A stretch of DNA of 64,000 bases from Simmondsia chinensis (taxonomy: Eukaryota > Streptophyta > Magnoliopsida > Caryophyllales > Simmondsiaceae): assembly GCA_018398585.1 (NCBI GenBank), contig JAGTTD010000011.1:34158164-34222163 (forward strand). The letters run 5' to 3'. Shown one piece after another: positions 48,826-60,300 of the stretch (positions are counted from its first letter, which is position 1; each line of letters starts with the position of its first letter). The notes beneath the pieces were generated by a model. It was not told the origin of the DNA. It saw only the letters and a program-made list of their open reading frames with translations, and searched no databases. The position numbers and the translations under genes are program-made.

Positions 48826-50362
48826 TTAGTACGTCATAGTATTTCCCCCAGCTTCTTCATCACTGAGATCAAGATCAGCTAGCAACACATCTAAAGGAAC
48901 TGAGGGCGCTTCATCGCCGTCAGTGACATAGACGCTGAATCTGACGGCTGATATTCCTTATTGCGGTACAATGACATGTTAAATCGCAACTCGGGGTTCT
49001 CCTCCAAGTCTCTCAAGAGCTCTTCATATTCTTTATCCATATTGTCTTGATCAGCCTTACCTCTAGCAGAGTCAACTGCCATATCAAGGGATTTAACCTT
49101 CAAAGAACGAGGCTTCCTGCGTTTTTTCTGGCGCTTCTCTTCATAACTCTTCTTTATCAATATGGCGTATGGAAGAACAAGGCCGCGGTATTTGTCTAAA
49201 TCAGAGTCATTAATGTTTGCTCCGTATAGATCATAACCGAGAGCATGATCTCCGGGATTTAAGAGATGGCCTAAATGAGTCCTGATAGTGAATATCGCGT
49301 CGTTACGTCCAAATCTAACACACGAGCCACCTGGGCATCAGCTAAAGCATACCGTGAACCAGCAACATTGACTTCAGGAGAAACGTTATCGCCATCTGGC
49401 ACTATATACTTCACTAGCTGCCTACTAGAAAGTAGATACTTAAAGGGTGATCGCCAATACTGCTCAGCCTCCAAGAAACAATGCCTCAACGTGTTCGGAT
49501 CCATCAACACTAAGCCACTGCTCAATTTTGTGCAAATCACAAGCGGACCCAAGTTGCCCAAGCCGCTTGCAACTTTCAGAGGGAAACAGATCAAGTCCTC
49601 TCAACAGACGGGGCAAAGTTCAACGGAGAAAGTGTACTTGTAGTTGTAGTTATTGCTCTTGGGATCATGCGACAGAGCTCCTTATCATGGCGGCTCTTCA
49701 CTGGAGCAACTTTACCCACAAAGTCCACAAATTTCACAACATGACTTCTATTCACAAAGAAGAAATCAATACGGCGATCCATCTGCTTAATCCTTACGGC
49801 TAGTGCAGCAGCGTCGTGCTTAAGAATAACTTGCTCTAGATAGAAGAACGTTCTCCAGTGAGGGACATGCTGACGAAGTTGAACAGCTGCAACCCATTGA
49901 TCAGGATTTGCATTGGACCTTAGAACAATTTTCGCACATCAAATACTGCTCAACATACTCAACAACATAGGTTTGCTCTATAACAGCACCATGAAGAACT
50001 TCGTTCTGAATCCACAGTTTAACCTTGATCCTCTTCGAACGAAGCTCGGTCCATATAAACTCAGCATGTACCAAGGTGACTTTCGCTTTATCCAAGTTCA
50101 GTCTTTTTAGACAAAATGTTAAGAGCTCCTTTAATTCCCGTTGGGCTTTGACCCGGGTCTTAGGAGGCTGCAAGTAAGTCTTGCAGTCGGGGCAGTACAA
50201 GATGGTAACATGCTTCAGTAAGCCTTCAGTGATATCGACTTCTGAACGCAAGCATCGGATGCACATATTGGCTTGGTTCAGTTGCATCAGAATGCCACAT
50301 TTGCAGCATAGGACGCTGTCGATTGTCTGAGGCACCACAAACATGCCCGCATCCTGTGCCAT
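48826..50362 (-). pseudogene. NMD3: NMD3 (60S ribosomal subunit export adaptor), disrupted
   Basis: NMD3 binds the nascent 60S subunit and recruits exportin CRM1 to carry it out of the nucleus. Here the reading shows all parts of the family: N-terminal CxxC pairs (Cys19/22, 34/37, 57/60), the KVASGLGNLGPLV core, the KEYEELLRDLEENPELRFN segment and the acidic end DLDLSDEE. The frame is broken five times: about 49912 (one base inserted), about 49675 (shift), a TGA at 49601-49603 where CPVCRED is expected (CGA to TGA), about 49311 (one base lost) and about 48925 (two bases inserted). The longest undamaged piece is about 150 residues. A 5'UTR intron (51151 to 50374) is kept, so this is not a retrocopy. 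The other genes here have clean frames, which argues against sequencing error. Confidence 0.88.
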
Positions 50363-50373
50363 TTCTGTTGATC

Positions 50374-51255
50374 CTGAAAAGAAAATAGGCGTATTAATCA
50401 AATGATTGACAAAGAAAAACGGGTAAACACAACAAAGAAAAAAAGAAACGGGTACAAGATGAAGGATGAAATCTTTAGGATTATGCATTTGAACTGTATC
50501 TTAAAGGAGATTGAAACAGACTTGCATAGGACACCTCCAAAACCTATTAGTTCAAATTTAGACTAAGGCTTTGTTTGTTACACGAAATCGGAATTAAATT
50601 GTGTAATTACAATTCTTTGAATATAATTAAATTGGATTTCTGATTTTAAGTTAGAATCCAATTCCATGAAATTTGGCAGTGGAATTGTGCTTTTTTATTG
50701 GTTAAAACGCAATTTCATGAAATTGAACAATGAGATTGTAAATTTTTATCAGTTAAAACCTAATTTTATGAAATTAGGTAGTGCAATTGTGATTTCAAAT
50801 CTAGCAAATGAATCAAATGACAGAATTGAAATTCTGAACTCCAGTAACAGTATCAACCCGATCCCAGGTTCGAATTCTGTGTCAAACAGGTTCTAACTCG
50901 ATTTTGTGATTTGACACATTTCTTTAAGCTCATTCAATCAAGAAAAATGGCAATAAATCGGTGTCTCATATCAGAGAACAAGAACAGGAAAATCAATACC
51001 AATCTATACATTATTCGAAACCTCAGAGCAACAAATTGCAAACATTATACAATTATATTGCCTCAAATTGCAAAACTACGGAAAATGCAAATCAGATCAC
51101 AGCGCGCTGAAAAAGAAAATTGGAGCGGGAGGCAAAATGAGTTGAGATTACCTGATTGCACTTTATAGGGCTATGCCACCGCCTCCCATGGAAGGCCTCG
51201 CCGCCGGCGCCGCCGTAAGAGAATTTACGCGAACACCGCCACACCACACGGATTG

Positions 51256-51286
<31 letters not shown>

Positions 51287-51330
51287 GCGCGTAATTGGCT
51301 TGGGCTCCAAGTAGCCCCTTTGGGCCCCCA
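50374..51330 (-). promoter_or_regulatory. NMD3: NMD3 5'UTR intron, leader exon and promoter region
   Basis: A donor ATCAG|GTAATC (intron starting at 51151) and an acceptor TTTTCAG (ending at 50374) are intact. The leader exon is GC-rich (GGCGGCGCCGGCGGCG), with a (CT)n tract on the sense strand at 51255-51287. The intron contains a MITE-like stretch at 50570-50890 (TTGTTTGTTACACG, repeated CCAATTCCATGAAATT words). Confidence 0.55.
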
Positions 51331-51379
51331 GCCCAAAGTTTAAGCCCATGTCTCGAATAATATTAAAAGAAAAATTATT

Positions 51380-52260
51380 TTTAAAACTTACGTTAAAAGA
51401 ATAACAATTCATCTAAAAATAACTCAATCATATATCAATATATCAAAAAATAATCTAAATTTATTTTTAACCAAAAAATAACTCAACTCTAACTTTTCTA
51501 TTAAAAAATAACTCAACTCTAACTTTTCTACCAAAAAATAACTAAATTCTAAAATTAATTTAAAAATAACCTAACTCTAAAAATTTGATTTAAAAAATAC
51601 TGATTTATGATGCTCCAATAGTATATTTTTCTTCTACTTATTTTTTGTTTGGCTTGTTATCTGTAGGCGGCTTCATTTAGTAAACGAGCTAAGCTAGCAC
51701 AGATACGCGGCTCCGTTAGATAAATGATATCAATATTGAGCTAGTCTCGTTTAGTTAACGAGCCAAGCTGAGCCGATCAAGATGTGGTTTGGCTCGGCTC
51801 ATTTGCAACCCTAATTCTCTGGGTGTATTCCTCGGTTGTTTTGCTTGTTCTTTGCCTTGAGATGTTGCTTTCTTATGGGGTTGTACTCAATTATTGAAAA
51901 AACGTATTTTTAGTTTAGTTAGGTAAGAAAAGAAATTAAGCCAAACCAAGAATATATAGAAAAAAAATATTGTCGGACCGTCATACCACACGCCATGCTT
52001 AGCCATTAATTCAGTATTTTTTAAATTAATTTTAGAGTTTGGTTATTTTTTGATATAAAAGTTAGAGTTAGGTTATTTTTTGGTAGAAAAGTTAGAGTTA
52101 TATTATTTTTTGTTAGAAAATAGAGTTGGTTTATTTATTGGTAGAAAAGTTATAGTTGGATTATTTTTTTGTTAGAAAATAGAGTTGAGTTATTTTTTGG
52201 TATATTGACATACATTTGGCTTACTTTTAGATTAATTGTTGTTAAAAGAAAATTATTCAT
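51380..52260. mobile_element. Foldback element with 30-bp tandem units in both arms
   Basis: About five units of roughly 30 bp (AAAAAATAACTCAACTCTAA followed by CTTTTCTAcc) lie at 51436-51600. Their reverse complements (TAGAAAAGTTAGAGTTAGGT followed by TATTTTTTGG) lie at 52020-52210. The arms match beyond the tandem part, for example 'tcaatatatcaaaaaataa' against the far end and AAATACTGATTTATGATGC at the inner end. The loop (about 51620-52004) holds a separate GAGCCGAGC repeat. Exact ends and duplication were not found. Confidence 0.6.
51640..51815 (-). repeat. GAGCCGAGC repeat nested in foldback loop
   Basis: On the minus strand it starts AGGGTTGCAAATGAGCCGAG, with GAGCCAAGC and TTAGTTAACGAGCCAAGC-type words. 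Same family as 27945-28400. Confidence 0.4.
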
Positions 52261-52261
52261 T

Positions 52262-53324
52262 CAAATAATATTTACGTCATTTTTTGAAATTCTTTTATAT
52301 TTTTTTCGCTTGTTTACCTTTTTTTTTTTTTTTTAAATTGAGGGCAGGAATTTAATATAAAAGTTTTTAATGGATAAATGCATGAACATTTATAATATTT
52401 GTAGAAGTTTTTTTAAAAAAAATAGAGGGGAGGAATTTAATATAAAAGTTTTAAATAAATAAATAAATATATATATATATATAACTAGTAATATTTTTTA
52501 ATTATAGTAAATAAATAAAATAAAACTATTTATTAGTTTTTAATACATAAATGCATGAACATTTATAATATTTTTAAAATTTTTTTTTTTAAATAGAGGG
52601 GAGGAATTTAATATAAAAGTTTTTAATATATATATATTTAAAAAACTTATAATATTTTTAATTATAGTAAAGAAATAAAATAAAATAATTTATTATAATT
52701 AATAAAATATTATAAATTTTAAAAAATAAAACATACATGTATTAAAAATTGTGCATTAAAATTAATTTTTTTTTAAAAAGTTAAAAAAAGAATAATAATG
52801 GAGGGATCTTTTTATTAATATAACAAAAACTTAAAGATATTTTTTATTAATTTAAAAAAAATTGGATCCTTTTATAATTTTTAAAATATTAGAATACTAA
52901 AATATAAATAACCTTATTAAAAAAAAGTTAAATCCTATCATTATTTAATAATAGGTAAAAACGGCTTCCTTAATACTTATATTGACATTTCTTTCTCATT
53001 CCCGGTCCCCAATGTATAATAATTCATAAATGCCTATAAATTACTTTTTCACAATATTAAAATTGAGCTGTGATTTTTAATACATGAAGTACTTGAAAAA
53101 ATAAATTAATTCCAAATCCATCCCATAACAACAAAATCACCTTGAAGTCCAGAACCTCCCTACTGCACACAAGTGTACAAATTTTTTTTTTTTTGAATTG
53201 TAAAAAGTTCACTTATATTTTGTTTAAAAACAAAACATTGTTCTATATTTTGTCTAAAAAAATTATATTTATTACTAAAAGATAAAAAATATCTTATTCT
53301 AGAAAAATTAAATAATTTACCCCT
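52262..53324. other. Very AT-rich intergenic DNA with tandem duplication
   Basis: 'catgaacatttataatattt' at 52381 and 52553, 'gaggaatttaatataaaag' near 52430 and 52601, and 'attatagtaaa' at 52501 and 52661 show a tandem duplication of about 160-172 bp over 52340-52690. No gene was seen. Confidence 0.5.
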
Positions 53325-53333
53325 CACTTTAGA

Positions 53334-54469
53334 GAGTATTTTTGCAAAAGGGCACAATTTGAAAAAAAATTTAGAAAATTGGCATGTTTTGAAAAATATT
53401 TAGCGAATTGGCATGTTTTACTGTAGCATAGTAGTTGCACGATGTTACAAAAGTCCTGCAATCACTGTGCACGACGTTCCGTAGGTCGTGCAACAGGCTG
53501 CACGGCACTGGTGCACCCCGTGCAACAATGCCCAATTTTTTTTTTTAGTTTACCTCTTTAAAATTTAAAAAAATTAATAAAATTTCTTTTTAATTTAAAT
53601 TATTTATTTTATAATTTGAATCACTAAATACGTATACATTTTAAATTAAAAGGTATATGTATATTATTATTTGAACTATTAATAAGGAAGATATAAATGA
53701 AGGACGCATTTAAATTAGGAGATGATAATATGTATATTATTATTTAAACTATCTCATGCAGGAATTATGACATTATAATACTATTAATAAGGAGGATATA
53801 AATGAGGGACACATTTAAATGGAGAGATGTTGATGTTTCCAACAAAAAATCACGAGTTTACGCATTTGTATATTATTATTTGAACTATTTTATTAGATAT
53901 ATGTAACTCAAAAACTAAAAAATCATTTCATATAGTTTATAAAATATATTTTAAAAGTTCAAATAATAATATACAAATGCATAAACTCGTAATTTTTTGT
54001 TCAAAATATCAACATATCTTTATTTAAATGTGTCCCTCATTTACATTCTCCTTATTAATAGTATTATAATACCATAATTTCTATATAAGATAGTTTAAAT
54101 AATAATATACATATCATCGTCTCTTCATTTAAATGTGTCCCCTATTTATATCTTTCTTATTAATAGTTCAAATAATAATATACATATATCTTTTAATTTA
54201 AAATGTATATATATTTAGTGATTCAAATTATAAAATTAAAATAATTTAAATTAAAAAGAAATTTTTTTAATTTTTTTAAAATTTTAAAGAGGTAAAAAAA
54301 AAAATTTGTACTGTTAGCTCCGAAACGTCGTGCACAGTGGTTGCACGACTTTTGTAACATCGTGCAATCACTATGCTACAGTAAAACATGTCAATTTGTT
54401 AAATATTTTTCAAAACATGCCAATTTTTTAAATTTTTTTTCAAATTGTGCCCTTTTGGAAAAAAACCTC
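53334..54469. mobile_element. MULE-like giant-hairpin element 2
   Basis: The left end GAGTATTTTTGCAAAAGGGC and the inverted right end GAGGTTTTTTTCCAAAAGGGC open a palindrome whose arms pair over about 550 bp each. Almost no loop is left near 53905-53950. A perfect 9-bp duplication CACTTTAGA lies at 53325-53333 and 54470-54478. The terminal 100 bp aligns with element 1 (TTTGAAAAATATTTAG and TTTTACTGTAGCA shared), and the length is 1136 bp against 1131 bp. No ORF of substance. If transcribed, the RNA would fold into one long hairpin. Confidence 0.78.
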
Positions 54470-54513
54470 CACTTTAGAGGGGCAAATAGTCATAAAAAGA
54501 ATGACTTAACAAA

Positions 54514-57026
54514 ATTTTTTTTTGAACACGAAGAGACTAAATTACTGAACGATCAAAGTTTACAAGGTCTAAAACATAAGGCGGCAAACTATGCCACCAA
54601 TCATGTCGACACCTACGACCTAAGTGATACGAGGGAACCACAGGGGCAACCCTATTACAACATCTGGGAGCCCATTGAAAAACACAATTACTCAACCTAC
54701 TGGACGAAACAATCATCCTAATATCCGTAACAAGAGCACTACAATCCCATGTCGGGGAAACATTACAAGAGATAAAATCAATAGCAAGTTTGCAGTCCGA
54801 TTCAACAATAACGTCCTGCCACCTGTTAGAATCAGCAAGTGAGCAAGCTGCTCTGATCGGGAAAAGTTCAGCAACAAGAGACGATTTGGAGATGAAAGAC
54901 CCGCACCAGCCTCCTACGACCTGCCCAGATGAGTCCCGAGCAACAATGGCCGCCGCTGAATCAGAATCAGACATAGCCGCATCACAGTTACCTTTGATCC
55001 AAAAAGCAGGTGGGGCCCTCCAGACCCTAGCTTCATGACTGGAGGGACGGTAGCCAGCAGCAACCGAATCATGTGTGAGAAGACCAAAAAATTCAGCCGC
55101 ATCTTTTTCTGCTTTGAGGGCAGAAACATGAGGAGGGATCTCCACCTGATTAAAATTAAAATAACATCGACTCTTCCAAATTTCCCAACATAAAAAGAGG
55201 ATCCTGAAAATAACATCACCATAGAAACGAGGGTCAGAGCAAATCGAGTCCCACCATAGATGAAGACTGTTGAAGCCTTCAACCATGGGTTTGAAACCCA
55301 ACAACGAAGCAAACCAAAAAGCTCTAGCCCAAGGGCAAAAAAGGAAGATGTGTTCCACCGACTCAGGACTCCCCTCACATCGCGGGCACAGAGGATCAGA
55401 TCTTAATTTCCTCTTCCAGAGATTCTCATAAGTAGCGAGGGTATTCATAAGAGCTCTCCACCAAAAGTGTTTAATTTTAGGAGCAACTGAGGAAGACCAT
55501 AAAACCCGAAAACCTTTGGAGGAGCAAAAAGGAGAACTAGAGGATGCACCGTTGGAAAAAGCACCCGAGGAAGACACCCAAGTTCTGTAGCCTGACTTCA
55601 CTGAATATTCCCCATTCTTGGAAAAATGCCACACCATTTCATTGTCCCGGAAAGCATTAACAATAGGGATAGACAAAATGGCTTTAGCAATATGAGAGGG
55701 AAAAGCATGAGAGATGAGAGGAACATTCCACCTTCTCGCACTAGGAACGATAAGATCAGAAACTTTGGACACTCCCGTGGGGATGTTGGAATGACCCACC
55801 GAGAAAGAAAGAAGATCCGAAATCCATCTGTCATTATCAATTTCAATGCATCGACCACTATTAACATTCCACCGCAGACCCTTCAAAATGAAATCCCGAC
55901 CCTCCAGAAAACTCCTCCAACCCCATGACGGATTGTGACCCATCTTAGCCTGAAGGACCGAATTGTCCTTGAAATAAATACCCTTCAAAATTTTGACCCA
56001 AAAAGCATTTGGGTTTTGAATGGCCCTTTATACTTGCTTAGCAATGAGGGCGGTATTTACCCCACAAAGGTCCCTAAAACCGAGCCCTCCCAAGTCCTTG
56101 GGTTTAGAGATGCGATCCCAACTCTTCCAATGGACCCCTTTATCCTCAAAGGATCCTCCCTTCCACCAGAAACGGGCAATAGCACTATTGATATTCCTAG
56201 AGAAGGACACTGAAATTTTAAAACATGACATAACAAAGCTGGGAATAGCCGACACGACCGATTTAAGAAGGATTTCTCTACCCGCGTGAGAAAGAAGCTT
56301 AGATTTCTGCCCACTAATTTGACCTCGAATTTTATCAAAGAGAAATCCCAAAGCCTGTTTTTTCGATCTACCCCACATGATTTGAGATCCTAGATATTTC
56401 TCCTCCCCACTCATAAGGCCAACCCCTAAAATATCAAGACACTGTTCTCTAATGAAAGTCGGGGTGTTAGATGTGAAAAAAGCATTGGATTTTTGGAAGT
56501 TAATTTGTTGACCCGACGCAAGACAGAAAAGGTTGAGGAGACAATTGACGTTTCTACACACCCTATCGGACGCTTGGAAGAAGAAAACGTAGTCATCCGC
56601 AAACAGGAGGTGGGAAAGAGATGGACACGGGGTTTTAATGTGGAAACCGTTCCATTCTCCCCTTTCCTCCGCCATTTTAATTATGGATGATAAGGCATCC
56701 ATAACAAAAAGGAAGAGGTAAGGGGAAAGAGGATCACCTTGACGCAGACCCCTAGTGATTCTAAACGCATCCAACTTTTCACCGTTGACAACAGGACTGA
56801 CCTTAACAGTAGAGACACACTCCATAATCCATCCCACGAAAGTATCATTGAAACCAGATTTTTTTAAAATATTTTTAAGAAAGTCCCATTCCACTTGATC
56901 GTGCGCTTTAGAAAGATCGATTTTTAAAGCAACATAACCCTTTCCTTTATGTCTTTTGTTTTTAAGAGCATGAAAAGCCTCATGGACCACAAGAATATTG
57001 TCTTGAATTTGCCTCCCCTTAACAAA
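54514..57026 (-). mobile_element. 5'-truncated L1-type LINE (RT, zf-RVT, RNase H)
   Basis: One minus-strand frame of about 830 codons starts inside the reverse transcriptase at FVKGRQIQDNIL. It holds motif A (KIDLSKAHDQVEWDFL), GLRQGDPLSPYLF and the catalytic FADD (consensus YADD). It continues through the Cys/His zf-RVT segment (CPRCEGSPESVEHIFLFC) to a C-terminal RNase H (GNCDAAMSDSD...VESDCKLAIDFI). It ends after a short 3'UTR in a run of nine A (54515-54523 as T on plus). The endonuclease, ORF1 and 5' half of RT are missing. A single in-frame TAA at 56028-56030 sits where a conserved Trp is expected. CTTAACAAA at 54505-54513 and 57018-57026 may be the target-site duplication. It cannot move by itself. 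Confidence 0.88.
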
Positions 57027-57658
57027 TTGAGGGAATATGTTAAATTTTTAACTGTTTAGGCCATAAAGTGTTTTTTGGTAAATTTCATACCAGTTTTATA
57101 AGATTTAATATATTAATATTTTGTCATATATTTTGTGAAAAAATATTTTAGTTCAAATATTACATACATTTAATAAAATAACTCAAATCTCGCGAATAAG
57201 AGTGTAAAATAATATATAATCCAACTTTTTTTCATTAGCAGTGTCATAATATTACAGTTTATATGTAGATGAGAAGCATAATAACGTATAATTGGTTTAC
57301 CAATAAAAGACGGTAAGTTTTATATCATTTGACACCTCTATTTGAATTATTTTACTAAAATACCTGTAGATTAGGATTAAAAATAATTTCATAAAATACA
57401 TAGGCTAAAAATGATCATATTATCAAACTTTATAATACTAATACATAATTTACCCTTTTAAAAGGAAAATTTTCCTTTTTTGAGCGAAAAAAATAGAAAA
57501 GATTTTCTTTAATTTATCTTTGTATTTTTTCAGCATTCATACAAATGTACAAACTCATCACTAACATTATAGTGTATCCCCCCAATGCCCTATTACCTAG
57601 AATTTCAAATTTCCAAGTACACGTGGCACCAACGGCTACAAGCAGTGCTGTGTCAACC
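57027..57658. other. 3' flank of EXO70, no gene seen
   Basis: AT-rich. The part next to 57658 is probably EXO70 3'UTR. Confidence 0.4.
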
Positions 57659-59899
57659 TCACCGGCTGAGTCTAGAAAGTGATGGCGAACCACGAGACGA
57701 CGCCGTTGAGGAAACACTGCTTTTCCCCCCTCTCGAAAACGACGTCGTTGTGGTACTCCCGGAAATATTACCGTCATACAGGGCAGATAAGTAATTCTCC
57801 AAATCCTCAGGGGCAAACTTGACAATACACTCACGATTTCCCGCCTCTCCCCTCATCATCTCACGATATCTCTCGTACATCTCGCGATATCTGGGGATCA
57901 CCATCTTAACCAACGATGATTTAATCTCGTCCCTCAATTTCGCGTCGGCTACTACCAACCCTACCTGCTTATAGTACGCTCCTTGAAACGCAGCGTTGAA
58001 CCTTCTAAACCACTGTTCCACTTCCTCCGCCGCCGACTTATTCGCCGGCGCGGCGGAAACCACCGCGCTCCAACCTGCACTCTCGTAGTTAGCCGCGTAC
58101 TCTCTCACTCTAATCTCGTGATTCGCAATCCATTGGTCTCCTAACAATGCTCGCATTTTCGAATCCCTTACCTGTTACAGAAAAAAATAAATTAATCACG
58201 GATTGGACATGTAATTAAATTTCTACCTTCACAGAAACATCATTCAGACATCGCGTTATTAGAATGTAAAATTCTTTTTTGTTGCGAAACGGAAATATAA
58301 AATTCGAATCGAGCAAGTTAAATTCGAAGAATAAGCTCAGAATCCAATATAAAGGTGAAAATAATTATGGTCCCGTAACGTCTTACGGATAAAAAATTAT
58401 GGCGGTTTAAAATTTTCCGCCTAAATCAGTGCTTCCGACCTTTCCGTTTTGGGCTTTAGACATTCCAAAAACTCTTTTGTTCCCTGTCCTATGTTATTTT
58501 CTCCTCTCCTTACGTTTAATTTCCGTTATAAATCCTAATTATGCTTTAGAAATGACAATCTAACGGTTCTTTCAGGTTTTACCTTACAGAGAACATACTG
58601 GAGGTTGTTGGCCAAGAAGAGGTAGGAGAGAGAAACGTCTCCGTAGAGATCGGCGTTTCTGTTGAGCTTGCAAAGAAGAACGAGGATCAGCCACGCAAAC
58701 CGTTTTGATAGGTTCGATTCAGGCTCGCCGGAGCGCCGGCTGTCGGAATAGGTTGCCGGCGACGGAGATCGCCGGATTAATTTCACGTTGTCGAAGATTT
58801 CAGAGAGGGCATTTAGGTAATCGGCGAGGAAAACGAGATAATTCATCACGTAGCGTGTGAGAGGATGCACATTGCCCCCAGGAACCGGCGACTTGGAGCG
58901 GTTATTCTTGATCGCCCACTCGAATTCGGCGATAATCCGGCGTATGGAGTCGCCGATCTTCGCCTGGGACGCCGCCGCCTGTATTCGGACGGCAGAGGTT
59001 GAATCGCTGCCAAAAACGGAATCAATTTCGTGACCTAGTTCAGAAATCACGTCGTAGATGTCGAGCATTGCGAACAATTTCTCTGGCGATTTCTTGCACT
59101 TGGCGATCTGTTGAGGAAACGCGAAGAGAGCGAGAGCGCCGTCTCTAACGACGTCAGAGAAGCAGGATTCATGTACCGCTGGATAAGAGGAGAAGAAGTG
59201 GCTGCAGAGGATTCGCTCGCCGGCGAAGAGCTGCGTTACGGCGAACTTAAAGGCGGTTATCCATTTTCTGATCGTTATCTCCGCGGTTTCCCATTCCATC
59301 TTGTGAAGCGGTTTCGATTGCGAAGAGTGTCCAAGACGGTACAGCGTCTCGTTTACCGCCGATTTTCGCATGATTTTGTAGATTTTCACGCATTCTTTGC
59401 CATATCCCGTGTTGATCATGCAATCGGCGATCATCTGTAAGTAATTCATCGCTTGAATCTCAATCTCCTGCTTTGAATCGACGATATTTTCAGAAATTGC
59501 TTCATTTTCAAAATCAGATGAACGAGATGAAATCGATTCAGTATATAAGCAGTCTCTGTAGGTCTTAAGCAGAGCACAGAATTCTTTCTGGAGGAGTTTC
59601 ATGGCAATCTGCATGAGATTTTGGCCGCGGACGAGCATGGAGGAGTTAGAATTGGCGGAGATCAAAAATTGCATGGCGCTTTGAAGATCTTTCACTCGTC
59701 CGATGAACTCCTTGGCTTCAGTTTGATGATCCTCGCAGAAAAGAGAAACAATAAAATAAAAATTTGAGTTTTGAGAGATGTAATCCCATCTAGTGATGAT
59801 CTCTTCGGCCGCGGCAATCGTCTCCTCCATGATAGTCTCCGAGAAGGTCTGCAATGGCGAAGACGACGGTAAAGTTGATTTGAAGAGTTTGGTTCTCAT
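57659..59899 (-). CDS. EXO70: Exocyst subunit EXO70 family protein (H-clade-like)
   Basis: EXO70 proteins tether secretory vesicles to the plasma membrane by binding phosphoinositides as part of the exocyst. Two coding exons (59899-58583 and 58171-57659) join in phase 0 at LQYVLCK|VRDSKMRALLGDQW to give 609 residues, a usual EXO70 length. The Exo70 helical-rod domain fills most of the protein. Landmarks are MNYLQMIADCMI (about 145-156), VHPLTRYVMNYLVFLADY (about 355), SYLFLANNLQYVL near the junction, and QWFRRFNAAF and VIPRYREMYERYR near the end. A Ser-rich C-terminus (SSVSSTASSRGSPSLSRLSR) follows. The N-terminus MRTKLFKS and overall look suggest the plant-specific H clade, but this is from memory. 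Plant H members are often intronless, so this intron is notable. A 5'UTR intron (60169 to about 59936) contains a dispersed repeat. Confidence 0.9.
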
Positions 59900-60300
59900 G
59901 GTTGCATGTGCAAGAGTTGTTAAATTTAACCGAACCTTAGACTCGTTCTACAGAGTTGTCATACATGAAATTCACGTACAAGCTTAAGTTGGAATTTCGT
60001 CCTAACACCAATTGGTTTTAGGTAAAATAACACTGACTTATACGTTAGTCGTCCCTTTCTTACAATTCTAATACGAGATTTAACAAGAGTTACTTCTAGT
60101 ATGAGAGATTCAATGAAGCGAGATTAGTAGTAAAGTGAAGAGAGTTTGCCATTTCATGAGGATACTTACATAGAGAAGAAGAAGAAGAAACTTGTAGAGA
60201 GAGAGAGAGAGAGAGGGAAGAGGGGGGAGTCGTATGAGAGTGTGTATGTATGGACCGAAAGAGGAAGAAGACATTGTCCACGCGGATACGAATCGTACAA
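59900..60300 (-). promoter_or_regulatory. EXO70: EXO70 5'UTR intron and core promoter region
   Basis: A strong donor CTAT|GTAAGTATCC (intron starting at 60169) and a plausible acceptor TCTAAG near 59936 define a 5'UTR intron. It holds a CAATTGG repeat at 59935-60085 (plus). The leader has a (CT)n tract on the sense strand (60195-60214). Confidence 0.5.

Noticed and set aside
48826..50362. NMD3 as a functional spliced gene whose breaks are introns
   Set aside because: The shifts are 1-2 bases within otherwise continuous homology, without GT-AG borders, and a stop codon lies in the homologous frame.
55598..55928. Other open frames on both strands inside 54537-57000
   Set aside because: They are out-of-frame shadows of the LINE ORF2.
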